Assembly (NCBI GenBank): GCA_023428135.1
Contig: JAEYZG010000001.1
Location: 22,141 to 86,140 of the forward strand
Length of the DNA: 64,000 bases
Source: Bacteroidota bacterium
GTDB lineage: Bacteria > Bacteroidota > Bacteroidia > Cytophagales > Cytophagaceae
Direction of reading: 5' to 3'
Under the pieces are notes generated by a model. The model did no database searches, was not told the origin of the DNA, and worked only from the letters and a program-made list of their open reading frames with translations. Position numbers and translations under genes: made by a program. Shown in pieces: positions 18,023 through 26,651 of this stretch; the first letter of the stretch is position 1; every line of letters begins with the position of its first letter.

Positions 18023-18328
18023 ATGGAAAAATTTAATATTCAAAAAAAGCTATCTGACAATAAAGAGACCATTGATATTGTAGTTAGCGGGGATCTTAGC
18101 ATCAAACATTCGGATTTTTTTTTCAAAGAATTGAAAGAAATAAAAAAGGTACATAAGACTTACAATATATTTCTTATGGACATTGCCAGGATAGATATTA
18201 TGTGTTTACAAGTACTTATCTCATTCATGATTTATCTCCGGAATAATGATAAAGAAGTGAACCTCAAAAAGGAGTTAAGCGAAGAAATGAATCAATTACT
18301 TCGTAATGCCGATATGCTAAGTAATTAA
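18023..18328 (+). CDS. STAS-domain protein (copy 2), phospho-site Ser absent
   Basis: Small cytoplasmic protein of 101 aa with the STAS (anti-sigma antagonist-like) fold: IDIVVSGDLSIKHSDFFFKELKEI followed by IFLMDIARIDIMCLQVLISFM. Where classical members have D-S-x-G this protein has D-I-M-C, so the phosphorylatable Ser is missing. It is 18 bases upstream of cheY, in the same position as the pseudogene at 13532-13904 in the paralogous cluster. In other bacteria STAS proteins act in partner switching, and here one may couple chemosensory signalling to another regulator. The role in this cluster is not known to me. Confidence 0.75.
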   Translation: MEKFNIQKKLSDNKETIDIVVSGDLSIKHSDFFFKELKEIKKVHKTYNIFLMDIARIDIMCLQVLISFMIYLRNNDKEVNLKKELSEEMNQLLRNADMLSN

Positions 18329-18346
18329 TATAAATCAGGCAAATAA

Positions 18347-18712
18347 ATGAAAAAGACGATTCTAATAGCTGATGATTCGGAAAGCGTAAGAGAAGTAGTT
18401 TCTTTTACATTGATAAATGCGGGATATAATGTGCTTATAGGAGTGGACGGAGAAGATGCGATGAAGTTTCTGGATGGGAAGGAGATTCATCTTGTCATCA
18501 CAGATCTTCACATGCCGAAAAAGGACGGTATTGCTTTGATTAAAGAGATCCGCGGAAAAGCCGAATACCAATATGTGCCGATCTTATTCCTTACTACAGA
18601 GTCTCAGGCAGCGAAAAAGGATGAAGCTAAAGCAGCGGGAGCAACAGGTTGGATTGTAAAACCATTCGTTCCTGAAAAACTAATTTCCACCATTGAAAAA
18701 GTCATTAGATAA
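18347..18712 (+). CDS. cheY: Chemotaxis response regulator CheY (copy 2)
   Basis: Single receiver domain, 121 aa, with D9/D10, phospho-acceptor D53 (VITDLHMPKKDG), the FLTTES Thr pair and K105 (IVKPF). It is phosphorylated by CheA encoded immediately downstream: the stop codon shares one base with the cheA start (TAATG), which implies coupled translation. It is nearly identical to the copy at 13901-14266. With no flagellum genes in view, its target is likely the gliding machinery or another motility system, which cannot be seen here. Confidence 0.97.
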   Translation: MKKTILIADDSESVREVVSFTLINAGYNVLIGVDGEDAMKFLDGKEIHLVITDLHMPKKDGIALIKEIRGKAEYQYVPILFLTTESQAAKKDEAKAAGATGWIVKPFVPEKLISTIEKVIR

Positions 18713-20781
18713 TGGACAGATTTAAAGCGGTGTTCTTTGAGGAAGCCACCACACTCATAAATGAACTGGAAAGAGTTTCCCTCTTATTGCACAATAATCC
18801 TTCGGATAGTTCGATCATAGAGCAGATCTTCCGCATTATGCACACGTTGAAAGGTAATAGCACAATGTTCGGCTTTTACCGGATCGGAGATTTTACACAT
18901 CACTTTGAAACTCTCTATGATTATATCAGGGAAGGTAAAATGTCTGTAACGGATAATGTCCTAAACATAACATTTGCTTCTGTTGACCATCTGCGGGTGC
19001 TGCTTACAGACGTAGAGCTGGAAAATTCAGTCCATAAAATCAATCATGAAAACCTGATCCGAGGACTCATTGAGGTTCTGAACGGTACTTCTGGTGAGGA
19101 GAGTATAAAAAACAATTTTTCTGATCATAAGATAGAGAATAACGTTTCGGATTCTCCTACTTACTGGGTGAAATTTGTTCCTGAAAAGGGGTTGGTGAGA
19201 AAAGGGACTAATGTGTTATTCCTTCTCGATGATCTGTCTCAGCTTGGCTCAACTTATACAGTTTCAAATACGGAGCGATTACCTGATTTTAAAAAACTCG
19301 ATCCTGCTGTTATATATATATACTGGGAAATATATGTTTCGGGAGCTGTAACAGAAAACAGCATCCGGGATGTTTTCATGTTCGTAGAAGAAGACTGCGA
19401 GCTTGAAATAAGAAAGATTTCAGAAACAAACCTGCTTGATCAGGATGGTTTTTCTGCCATTGCCCGCGATGTTTCTTTAAGCATTGATGAAAAGATTTCA
19501 AAGTTTGGTGGATTGGTAACTAATTCTTCTTCTAAAAATAGAATGGAGGAAGTAAGAAGTAAGATAGAAAAAGCCAACGAGAAATCTATAGTTACCTCTA
19601 AAGACAATTCGATTTCAAGTATCAGAGTGGCTTCTGAAAAGCTGGATGAATTGATGAGTCTTGTAAGTGAGCTTGTAACTACTCAGGCGAGGTTAAATCT
19701 TGTTTCAGAACAGATTGCGTCCTCTGAACTAATAAGTATTTCAGAAAATATTGAAAAGATCACCCGTCAGTTAAGAGATAATACTTTTAGTATATGTCTT
19801 ATTCCGATTGAAAACTTATTGGTTCGATTTCAACGACTGGTGAGAGATCTTTCAACCCAATTGAATAAGGACGTTGTGTTTGTTTCTGAAGGTGCAGATA
19901 CAGAACTGGACAAGAATATTATCGAAAACCTGGCAGATCCTCTGATGCATATTTTCCGGAATTCACTGGATCATGGAATTGAATCGGGAGAAGAGCGAGT
20001 GAAGAAAGGAAAAACTGCCCAAGGAAAAATCTTATTAAAAGCATTTTATTCTGGGAATAGTGTGATTATTCAGATCCGCGATGATGGAAAAGGAATTGAT
20101 CCGGAAATGATCAGGCAAAAGGCCATCAGCAAAGGATTAATCACTGCAGATCAGAATCTGGATCGGCGTCAGATCTTCGATCTTATTTTTCTTCCGGGAT
20201 TTTCTACCGCGGAGAAAGTTACCGAGGTTTCTGGTCGTGGAGTAGGAATGGACGTAGTGAAAAGACAGATTACTGAAATCAGGGGTGAAGTGGAAGTAGA
20301 GTCCGTGATCAACGAAGGAACTACCATTAATATTAAGCTTCCTCTTACACTTTCGATCATTGACGGATTGCTTGTAAAAATCAATGCTACACATTTTGTA
20401 ATACCATTAGGTAATGTGGATAAATGTTTTGAAGCAAATCATGAAGAATTTGTAGATAAGATCAATGACCTTATAATTCTGGACGGAGAGCAGGTGCCTT
20501 TTATATATCTGAGAGATGAATTTGATATAAAGGAAAATTGTCCTCAACTGCATCAGGTGGTGGTGGTGAAGCAGGACGATAGAAGGGTAGCTTTATCGGT
20601 CGATACTATTATTGGAGAATATCAGGCAGTATTAAAACCACTTGGAAGGTTGTACAAAAATGTGGACGTTATTTCAGGAGCGACGATCTTAGGAAATGGA
20701 GAGGTTGCTCTTGTTGTTGATCCCAACAGAATCATTAAGGAATATATATTTAATCAAATAAATAACGAAGTTTTACAATGA
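18712..20781 (+). CDS. cheA: Chemotaxis histidine kinase CheA
   Basis: Cytoplasmic kinase (689 aa) that receives signals from MCPs through CheW and phosphorylates CheY and CheB. The HPt domain (1-105) carries H44 in RIMHTLKGNSTMFG. A divergent middle region (about 140-240) may be a CheY/CheB-binding segment. The dimerisation helices start at about 300 (VASEKLDELMSLVSELV). The ATPase domain has the N box (HIFRNSLDHGIE), G1 (IRDDGKGID) and G2 (SGRGVGMDVVKRQ) motifs, and the C-terminal CheW-like regulatory domain runs from about 545 to 685. All catalytic elements are present. It overlaps cheY by one base and cheW by four (ATGA). A deleted copy lies at 14266-14404. Confidence 0.98.
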   Translation: MDRFKAVFFEEATTLINELERVSLLLHNNPSDSSIIEQIFRIMHTLKGNSTMFGFYRIGDFTHHFETLYDYIREGKMSVTDNVLNITFASVDHLRVLLTDVELENSVHKINHENLIRGLIEVLNGTSGEESIKNNFSDHKIENNVSDSPTYWVKFVPEKGLVRKGTNVLFLLDDLSQLGSTYTVSNTERLPDFKKLDPAVIYIYWEIYVSGAVTENSIRDVFMFVEEDCELEIRKISETNLLDQDGFSAIARDVSLSIDEKISKFGGLVTNSSSKNRMEEVRSKIEKANEKSIVTSKDNSISSIRVASEKLDELMSLVSELVTTQARLNLVSEQIASSELISISENIEKITRQLRDNTFSICLIPIENLLVRFQRLVRDLSTQLNKDVVFVSEGADTELDKNIIENLADPLMHIFRNSLDHGIESGEERVKKGKTAQGKILLKAFYSGNSVIIQIRDDGKGIDPEMIRQKAISKGLITADQNLDRRQIFDLIFLPGFSTAEKVTEVSGRGVGMDVVKRQITEIRGEVEVESVINEGTTINIKLPLTLSIIDGLLVKINATHFVIPLGNVDKCFEANHEEFVDKINDLIILDGEQVPFIYLRDEFDIKENCPQLHQVVVVKQDDRRVALSVDTIIGEYQAVLKPLGRLYKNVDVISGATILGNGEVALVVDPNRIIKEYIFNQINNEVLQ

Positions 20782-21275
20782 GCATAGAAAATCTGAATGT
20801 AAGTAATTCTTACTTATCATTTAAGTTGGAAAACGAAACTTTTGCTGTAACTGTCGAAAGGGTACATGAAATATTGGAAATACCCACGGTAACAAAAGTT
20901 CCTAAATCTCCAGACTTTATGACAGGAGTAATTAACCTTAGAGGTAATGTATTGCCTGTAATTGATACACGCATAAAATTTGGACTGGTTAAAACTGATT
21001 TTACAATCGATTCCTGCATCATAGTTCTTTCTATCATGATGGAGAATGAACAGATCACCATTGGAGCATTGGTGGATTCGGTTCAGGAAGTACTTGAGCT
21101 TTCATCAGAAAAAATACTGCCTTCTCCTGCATTAGGAAGTAAATATAAAGCTGAGTTTATTCAAGGTATGATAAAGAACGATGAACATTTCATCATGGTC
21201 CTTAATATTGATGAAGTTTTTTCTATCAATGAACTTCATCAGATGAAAGAAAACACATCTGAAACCATTATTTAA
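20778..21275 (+). CDS. cheW: Chemotaxis coupling protein CheW
   Basis: Adaptor linking MCPs to CheA in the signalling array. The 165-aa protein is a single CheW SH3-like double barrel: YLSFKLENETFAVTVERVHEILE near the start, VPKSPDFMTGVINLRGNVLPVIDTRIKFGL in the middle (the family signature around INLRG and D-x-R), and GALVDSVQEVLEL. It overlaps the end of cheA by 4 bases, so the two are co-translated. After it comes a gap of about 200 bases before cheR. Confidence 0.97.
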   Translation: MSIENLNVSNSYLSFKLENETFAVTVERVHEILEIPTVTKVPKSPDFMTGVINLRGNVLPVIDTRIKFGLVKTDFTIDSCIIVLSIMMENEQITIGALVDSVQEVLELSSEKILPSPALGSKYKAEFIQGMIKNDEHFIMVLNIDEVFSINELHQMKENTSETII

Positions 21276-21472
21276 TTTTTAAACCTGTGAAATTATACAA
21301 CTATGAAAAATTGATTTTCGAATCCCTTTATTTGACTGGAATGTCCGGAGTTATATTTTACATGGGAGATAATTCCTCTAATCAATTAAGTGATTTTATC
21401 CACTATGGTTGTTTGGTTTTATAAATACCAAAATTTCTTATCTGCTGCGTTATTCTAAAAAATAATAAGATT

Positions 21473-22306
21473 ATGACTTCAGTAGTAAAAATGTCTAATG
21501 AAGAGTTCAGAAAAATGAGCTCTATGATTTATTCGGATTATGGAATTAAAATGCCACCGTCAAAAAAAACATTGCTTGAATGCCGGCTTCAAAAACGATT
21601 GAACGCCCTTAATTTAAATTCATTTAAGGAATACTGTGATTTTGTTTTCAGTCCCGAAGGACAAAGGACGGAACTGATTCAAATGATCGATGTAGTGACT
21701 ACTAATAAAACCGATTTTTTCAGAGAGTCAATTCATTTCAATTTTCTTAGCAATCATTGCTTTCCTGAGATGACTAAAGGCCGAGATGCCGGACGTCCAT
21801 TACGGATTTGGAGTGCAGGTTGTTCTAGCGGAGAGGAACCCTATACCATCGCTATGGTTGCGAGTGAATTTGCAGAAAATCAACCTTTTAATTTTTCCAT
21901 CTTTGGAACTGACCTTTCCACAGGGATACTTAAGAAGGCAGCTATAGCTATCTATTCGGAAGAAGGAACCAGTGTGATTCCTATGGTATTAAAAAGGAAA
22001 TATTTTCTAAGAGGAAAAGACGATAAGAACAAAACATATAGAATAATTCCGCAATTGAGGCAGAAGCTTTACCTCCAAAGATTGAATTTCATGGATCATT
22101 CCTATAATGTTCCGTTTAATTTTGATATTATCTTTTGCAGGAATGTTTTGATTTATTTTGATAAAGAGACTCAGGAAAAAGTCATCAACCGTTTATGCGA
22201 TAAGCTTAATAAAGGAGGTATTTTCTTTTTGGGACATTCTGAATCTATTACGGATATGAATGTTCCTCTGCAACAGATTAAACCTACCATATTCAGAAGA
22301 ATTTAA
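21473..22306 (+). CDS. cheR: Chemotaxis protein methyltransferase CheR (copy 2)
   Basis: SAM-dependent methyltransferase acting on receptor glutamates. It has a helical N-domain (YGIKMPPSKKTLLECRL), the SAM-binding segment IWSAGCSSGEEPYT, and FDIIFCRNVLIYFDKETQEK in the catalytic half. It is 277 aa and parallels the copy at 1224-2084 throughout, including the C-terminal KPTIFRRI/KPTVFRKI. A 197-base gap from cheW could contain a separate promoter, since the gap holds no gene. It is immediately followed (stop then GTG) by the 84-codon gene. Confidence 0.96.
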   Translation: MTSVVKMSNEEFRKMSSMIYSDYGIKMPPSKKTLLECRLQKRLNALNLNSFKEYCDFVFSPEGQRTELIQMIDVVTTNKTDFFRESIHFNFLSNHCFPEMTKGRDAGRPLRIWSAGCSSGEEPYTIAMVASEFAENQPFNFSIFGTDLSTGILKKAAIAIYSEEGTSVIPMVLKRKYFLRGKDDKNKTYRIIPQLRQKLYLQRLNFMDHSYNVPFNFDIIFCRNVLIYFDKETQEKVINRLCDKLNKGGIFFLGHSESITDMNVPLQQIKPTIFRRI

Positions 22307-22561
22307 GTGGCCTGTTTTTTAACTGATCAAGTAGTGAATATGAAATTATGCGATGAAGAATTAATTCATGAATTGCAATTGAGATTGTCGGAAAAGCAGC
22401 CCTTCTTAAATGAGATGAATGATCTTATGGCGCAACTTCAGCAATTGAATAAGAAGCTGGAGCAATCAGAAACTATGAAGAGCAATTTTCTTTCTAATAT
22501 TCGCAACGAGATCATTAATCCATTCACTAACGGGGGAAAGTTTCAACAGGGATGTGAATGA
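22307..22561 (+). CDS. Small protein resembling the start of a kinase dimerisation helix
   Basis: 84-aa frame beginning with GTG directly after the cheR stop and overlapping the cheD start by 4 bases (ATGA), so it is embedded in the operon and probably translated. An alternative ATG lies at 22340 (MKLCDEEL). It is mainly helical: LNEMNDLMAQLQQLNKKLEQ forms a coiled coil, then TMKSNFLSNIRNEIINPF. That last part resembles the H-box of histidine kinases (FLxNISHEIRTPL), but Asn replaces the phospho-accepting His and the protein ends there. It may be a docking or decoy module, or the truncated front of a longer ancestral protein. No counterpart exists between cheR and cheD in the first cluster. 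Confidence 0.6.
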   Translation: MACFLTDQVVNMKLCDEELIHELQLRLSEKQPFLNEMNDLMAQLQQLNKKLEQSETMKSNFLSNIRNEIINPFTNGGKFQQGCE

Positions 22562-23028
22562 ATAAAATATTAACATATTACCTTTATCCAGCTGGGTTAT
22601 TTGCAGTTAATCGTCCTCATGAAGTAATTACTGTCTTAGGTACCTGCGTGTCAGTTTGTCTTTATGATCCAGTACTTAAAATAGGAGGTATGAATCATTA
22701 TATGCTTCCATTATGGAACGGCGAAGGTTTACCATCCCCTAAATATGGGAACATTGCGATTGAAAAGCTGCAGGAAAAAATGATTAGCCTTGGAAGCCAA
22801 AAGAAAAATCTGCAAGCTAAAATTTTTGGTGGTTTGGGAGAATCAACCACTGCCAATGTTCTCAATATCGGACAGCGGAACTGTAAACTTGCTAAAGAGA
22901 TGCTTAAACAGATGCAGATACCAATTGTAGCAAGTCATTTAGGAGGAGGTTTAGCCCGTAAGTTGAAATTCTATACTCATACGGGTGAAGTTCATATGAA
23001 ATTTGTTAAGTCTGATGATATTGTCTGA
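22558..23028 (+). CDS. cheD: Chemoreceptor glutamine deamidase CheD (copy 2)
   Basis: Glutamine deamidase for MCPs, 156 aa. Catalytic Cys30 lies in VLGTCVSVCLYDP and His47 in GGMNHYMLP; the C-terminal part has LQAKIFGGLGES. It starts within the end of the small DHp-like gene (ATGA overlap) and is followed 18 bases later by cheB. It corresponds to the copy at 2087-2548, with more change in the variable loop after the catalytic His. Confidence 0.95.
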   Translation: MNKILTYYLYPAGLFAVNRPHEVITVLGTCVSVCLYDPVLKIGGMNHYMLPLWNGEGLPSPKYGNIAIEKLQEKMISLGSQKKNLQAKIFGGLGESTTANVLNIGQRNCKLAKEMLKQMQIPIVASHLGGGLARKLKFYTHTGEVHMKFVKSDDIV

Positions 23029-23046
23029 CCTTTTAAATTGTAGCCC

Positions 23047-24111
23047 GTGAAAAATAAAATAAAAGTTTTGATTGTTGATGATTCTGCAGTGGTGAGGAAA
23101 ATGTTAACAGAAATTCTGAATTCTGATTCTACCATCGAGGTGATGGCCACGGCTTCTGATCCTTATTTTGCGGCGACGAAAATACAGCATGAAGTCCCTG
23201 ATGTGATTACGCTCGATGTTGAAATGCCCAAAATGGATGGGCTGACATTCTTGAGAAAAATTATGTCTCAGCATCCGATTCCTGTAGTGATTATTTCCAG
23301 TCTTACAGATAAAGGTACAGAGACAGCGATAAAGGCATTAGAATATGGAGCTGTAGAAGTAATTACAAAACCCAAATTGGAATCTGACGAGTCGTGGGAA
23401 GATTCGAAAATGAGGATCATCGATATTATTAAAGCGGCTTCACTATCAAAACCAGGACGTAAAACCCAGTCCGAGAAGGTGGCGCCAAAATTATCTGCGG
23501 ATGCCATGATTAGTTCTTTCAGTCCTACCAGTATGATCAAGACAACGGAGAAGGTAGTTGCTGTCGGTGCTTCTACTGGTGGAACTGAAGCGATCCGTGT
23601 GCTGCTCGAAGCGATGCCCCTGGATGCTCCGGGTATTGTCATTGTTCAACATATGCCCGAATTGTTTACCAAATCATTTGCCTTGAGACTCAACGAGCTT
23701 TGCAGGATCACAGTAAAAGAAGCGGAGAATGGGGATAGTGTTTTAAGGGGAAGAGCATTAATTGCCCCAGGGAACAAACATATGCTGCTTAAAAGAAGTG
23801 GTGCAAGATATTATGTAGAAGTGAAAGATGGCCCATTGGTAAACAGACACAAACCTGCGGTAGATGTGCTGTTCAGATCTACTGCCCGTTACGCTGGCGC
23901 TAACAGTATCGGAGTATTACTTACAGGAATGGGTGATGACGGTGCAAAAGGGTTATTGGAAATGAAACAAGCAGGGGCAAAAACCATTGCTCAGGATGAG
24001 AAAAGCAGTGTGGTGTTTGGAATGCCTAAAGAAGCTATAAAATTAGATGCCGCGGATAAAGTACTTTCACTTGAGCTTATTGCTTCTCAAATATTAAAGC
24101 TAACGTTATAG
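23047..24111 (+). CDS. cheB: Chemotaxis response regulator / methylesterase CheB (copy 2)
   Basis: Receiver domain (phospho-Asp in ITLDVEMPKMDG) joined by a linker of about 50 residues to the methylesterase domain. The triad is AVGASTGGTEA, IVQHMPELFTKSFA and TGMGDDGAKGL. The start is GTG, chosen because the conserved KIKVLIVDDSAVVRK begins right after it and no ATG precedes it. At 354 aa it is full length and very similar to CheB copy 1. It is the last gene of the intact cluster. Confidence 0.97.
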   Translation: MKNKIKVLIVDDSAVVRKMLTEILNSDSTIEVMATASDPYFAATKIQHEVPDVITLDVEMPKMDGLTFLRKIMSQHPIPVVIISSLTDKGTETAIKALEYGAVEVITKPKLESDESWEDSKMRIIDIIKAASLSKPGRKTQSEKVAPKLSADAMISSFSPTSMIKTTEKVVAVGASTGGTEAIRVLLEAMPLDAPGIVIVQHMPELFTKSFALRLNELCRITVKEAENGDSVLRGRALIAPGNKHMLLKRSGARYYVEVKDGPLVNRHKPAVDVLFRSTARYAGANSIGVLLTGMGDDGAKGLLEMKQAGAKTIAQDEKSSVVFGMPKEAIKLDAADKVLSLELIASQILKLTL

Positions 24112-24189
24112 AATGTCATGAAGAATTTTGTTATAAGAATATTAATGTTCAGTAAGGTATTATAAGGTATCATTGTTGTCCGACTAAAA

Positions 24190-24519
24190 TTAAAGGGAGG
24201 AACTAATGAAAGCCCCTCCCTTATAGTTATGTTTCTTTTGTGAGCAAATCATAACATGATCAAAGATAATCAATTTGCTATTCGAATCAATACGCACAGA
24301 AGACTTTTCGCCTGCAACCTTTAAGTAAGTATCTGTATCCTTCCAACCACCTCCTTTGATTTTAGCGGTTACAGGAACTTCTGATCTCTCCAAATCCTTC
24401 AATGATCCATCAGAAGTAACATAATAAGGCCTTCCCCAAAACTCTAAGTTTGAAATTTTCCGAGCTTGTGAAAACAATGAAATTAATAATCCCCAAAGGA
24501 GTAAATAAATTTTAAACAT
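24190..24519 (-). CDS. Short exported hypothetical protein
   Basis: Function not recognised. The ATG at 24519 gives MFKIYLLLWGLLISLFSQA, a clear signal peptide. An upstream in-frame ATG at 24564 would add 15 hydrophobic residues and is less likely. The mature part of about 90 residues is basic, with a GGGWKDTDTYLKVAGEKSSVRI segment and two late Cys/His positions. It is convergent with cheB. No family is assigned. Confidence 0.55.
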   Translation of the reverse strand: MFKIYLLLWGLLISLFSQARKISNLEFWGRPYYVTSDGSLKDLERSEVPVTAKIKGGGWKDTDTYLKVAGEKSSVRIDSNSKLIIFDHVMICSQKKHNYKGGAFISSSL

Positions 24520-24624
24520 AACTAAATTAGAAAGAATTAAAATACAATATCCTAAGTTCAACATCTTGAAACTAGGTGGGGATTAGACATATTATTTACT
24601 TTAAATTGATCAATAGAAAGATAA

Positions 24625-25086
24625 ATGAATCTACAAATTTTGCATGCGAATGAAGGTGATTTGGAAGTAATACTCAGGCTTCAAAAGGAATGTTATCAAA
24701 CTGAAGCAGAACTTCATAATGAATATAATATTCCACCACTGAACCAGACCATAATCGAAATTAAAACAGAAATGGACAAAGGAACACTGTTTTTAAAAGC
24801 CATCTTAAATGGACAAATAGTTGGGTCTGTTCGTGCATGCAACAATAATGGAACCGTTTACATAGGACGACTAATTGTAGATAAAGAATTCCAAAACCAG
24901 AAAATCGGACAGACATTAATGAAAGAAATAGAAACTCAACTCAGCAATTGTAATCGTTATGAGCTATTTACCGGATTTAAGAGCGAAAAAAATCTAATGC
25001 TCTATCAGAAATTAGGATATAGAGAATTTAAAAGACAGCTAATCAATCAAAATTTAACTCTGGTATATTTAGAAAAAATAAGATAA
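24625..25086 (+). CDS. GNAT family N-acetyltransferase
   Basis: Acetyl-CoA-dependent acetyltransferase, 153 aa. The fold is seen from the N-terminal strand-helix (LQILHANEGDLEVILRLQKECY), the central strand VYIGRLIVDKEFQNQKIGQTLM, which holds the acetyl-CoA-binding Q/R-x-x-G-x-G/A variant (QNQKIGQ), and the late LYQKLGYREFKR. It is monocistronic, with the AraC regulator about 150 bases downstream. The substrate is unknown. Confidence 0.88.
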   Translation: MNLQILHANEGDLEVILRLQKECYQTEAELHNEYNIPPLNQTIIEIKTEMDKGTLFLKAILNGQIVGSVRACNNNGTVYIGRLIVDKEFQNQKIGQTLMKEIETQLSNCNRYELFTGFKSEKNLMLYQKLGYREFKRQLINQNLTLVYLEKIR

Positions 25087-25233
25087 CATAAATCTATACC
25101 AGTACAGAGATTAGCATTGCTGAAAGGAAAGAGAAAAAATTTTATGCATAAATTGAATTTATCCTTTCTTTACTGTTTACCATTGGGATATACCACAAGA
25201 CGAGATTAAATTATTTTTAAGTACTTTAGTATA

Positions 25234-25998
25234 ATGAAGTTCGACAAGTATCTTCCTTCTGACAAACTAAAACCCTACATCAAGCATTTTGTTGTATCTG
25301 AGAGCTATGTAGAAAATGAATATAAAGTTTTTCCCTCTTCAGGTCTTGTCATCGGATTTCAATACAAAGGACAACTTTCAACTATCCATAACAATACCGA
25401 AAGCAAACTGACATCTGCAGGAATAACGGGCATTTCCTACAGCTATAAAATCTTCAGAAATTCAGCTAACATCGGTACCATCTTGGTTTATTTTACCGAA
25501 ATAGGATTCACTCATTTTTCTTCTAATCCGGCCAATGAGTTATTTAATCTGAGCATTGCTCTTGAAGACATTTTTAATAAATATGAAGTAAGAGAGGTTG
25601 AAGAAAAACTTACCATTGCTACAACCGACCAGCAAAGAATAAATATTGTTGAATTATTTTTTCTAACTCAACTAAAAGACATCCAAACTGACAAACTGAT
25701 CATAGAAGCTGTAAAGCTTATTTATCAGAGCAAAGGGACTATTCGCATTAAAGAACTAAACGAGAAACTCAATATTAGTCAAAGTCCCTTCGAAAAAAGG
25801 TTTAGAAAAATTGTAGGCACTACAGCTAAAAAATTCGCTTCCATTATTCGCTTTAACTCTGTGGTTAACAACCTCGATAACAACAAATCATTAACCGAAA
25901 TCTGCTACGAAAATAACTTCTTCGATCAGGCTCATTTTATTAAAGATTTTAAACAATTCACAGGAGACACACCTGAAAACTTTAAGAGGTTCCTCTAA
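25234..25998 (+). CDS. AraC family transcriptional regulator
   Basis: DNA-binding regulator of 254 aa. The N-terminal half has the cupin-like pattern seen in Bacteroidetes AraC proteins (FPSSGLVIGFQYKGQL). The C-terminal 100 residues contain two helix-turn-helix units: IRIKELNEKLNISQSPFEKRF and SLTEICYENNFFDQAHFIKDFKQFTGDTPENFKRF, the AraC signature. The target is unknown; the next gene (DUF1398) starts 144 bases downstream and is a reasonable candidate. Confidence 0.9.
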   Translation: MKFDKYLPSDKLKPYIKHFVVSESYVENEYKVFPSSGLVIGFQYKGQLSTIHNNTESKLTSAGITGISYSYKIFRNSANIGTILVYFTEIGFTHFSSNPANELFNLSIALEDIFNKYEVREVEEKLTIATTDQQRINIVELFFLTQLKDIQTDKLIIEAVKLIYQSKGTIRIKELNEKLNISQSPFEKRFRKIVGTTAKKFASIIRFNSVVNNLDNNKSLTEICYENNFFDQAHFIKDFKQFTGDTPENFKRFL

Positions 25999-26142
25999 AA
26001 AACGATTTTTTACAATTACAACTGTCTTTTATAAAACACCTTTGCATCATATTCATTCTGAAAATATCTGTTAACTCTCAGATTGAAAGCATAATAAATT
26101 TGAGTAATTCAAAAAATCATTTAACCATAAAATTTTAAAAGG

Positions 26143-26532
26143 ATGTTTACAATTGAACAAATCAAAACGGCTCACAGTAAAGTAAAATCAGGTGCAGAAT
26201 TTCCAGCATACATCCATGAAATTAAAAGTCTTGGCGTTACTTTCTATGAAACTTATGTAACAGATGGTCACACCGATTATTATGGCTCCGACGACTATAA
26301 AACCTCATCATCTGCAAGGTATGAAGCAATATCCATTAATGATCAATGTGAAACTGAAGAGTTTAAAGCAGCCCTTAAAGCTCATCAGAATGGGCAATCA
26401 GACTTTCCGACTTTTATCAGCATGAGCGCAAAACTGGGTATTGAAAAGTGGGAAGTCTGTATGAATAAAATGACCTGTACTTATTTTGATAAAAATGGAA
26501 AAGAAATATTGGTCGAGGAAATCCCTCATTAA
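26143..26532 (+). CDS. DUF1398 family protein (YbcV-like)
   Basis: 129-aa cytoplasmic protein of the DUF1398 family. It has FTIEQIKTAHSKVKSGAEFPAYIHEIKSLGV at the start, the YETYVTDGHTDYYG segment, FKAALKAHQNGQSDFPTF, and the terminal KWEVCMNKMTCTYFDKNG. The molecular function is not established. It follows the AraC regulator on the same strand and has its own terminator, which is consistent with regulator and target. Confidence 0.85.
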   Translation: MFTIEQIKTAHSKVKSGAEFPAYIHEIKSLGVTFYETYVTDGHTDYYGSDDYKTSSSARYEAISINDQCETEEFKAALKAHQNGQSDFPTFISMSAKLGIEKWEVCMNKMTCTYFDKNGKEILVEEIPH

Positions 26533-26559
26533 GAACACACTGCCTCTTAATTTTTTTAT

Positions 26560-26594
26560 GTGCGGAGTTTTTTTTTAACTGCCGCACTTTTTAC
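26560..26594 (+). terminator. Rho-independent terminator after the DUF1398 gene
   Basis: GTGCGG-AGTT pairs with AACT-G-CCGCAC (one bulged base) around a T-only loop and is followed by TTTTT. It lies 28 bases after the stop. Confidence 0.75.
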
Positions 26595-26651
26595 TTATTT
26601 TTATCTTAATTCATTTGCAGGTCCATAAACTGTAATGTATTTGTTATCAAG

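Noticed and set aside
24193..24222. Hairpin AAGGGAGG/CCTCCCTT
   Set aside because: It falls inside the last codons of the exported protein gene and has only a weak T run, so I do not call it a terminator.
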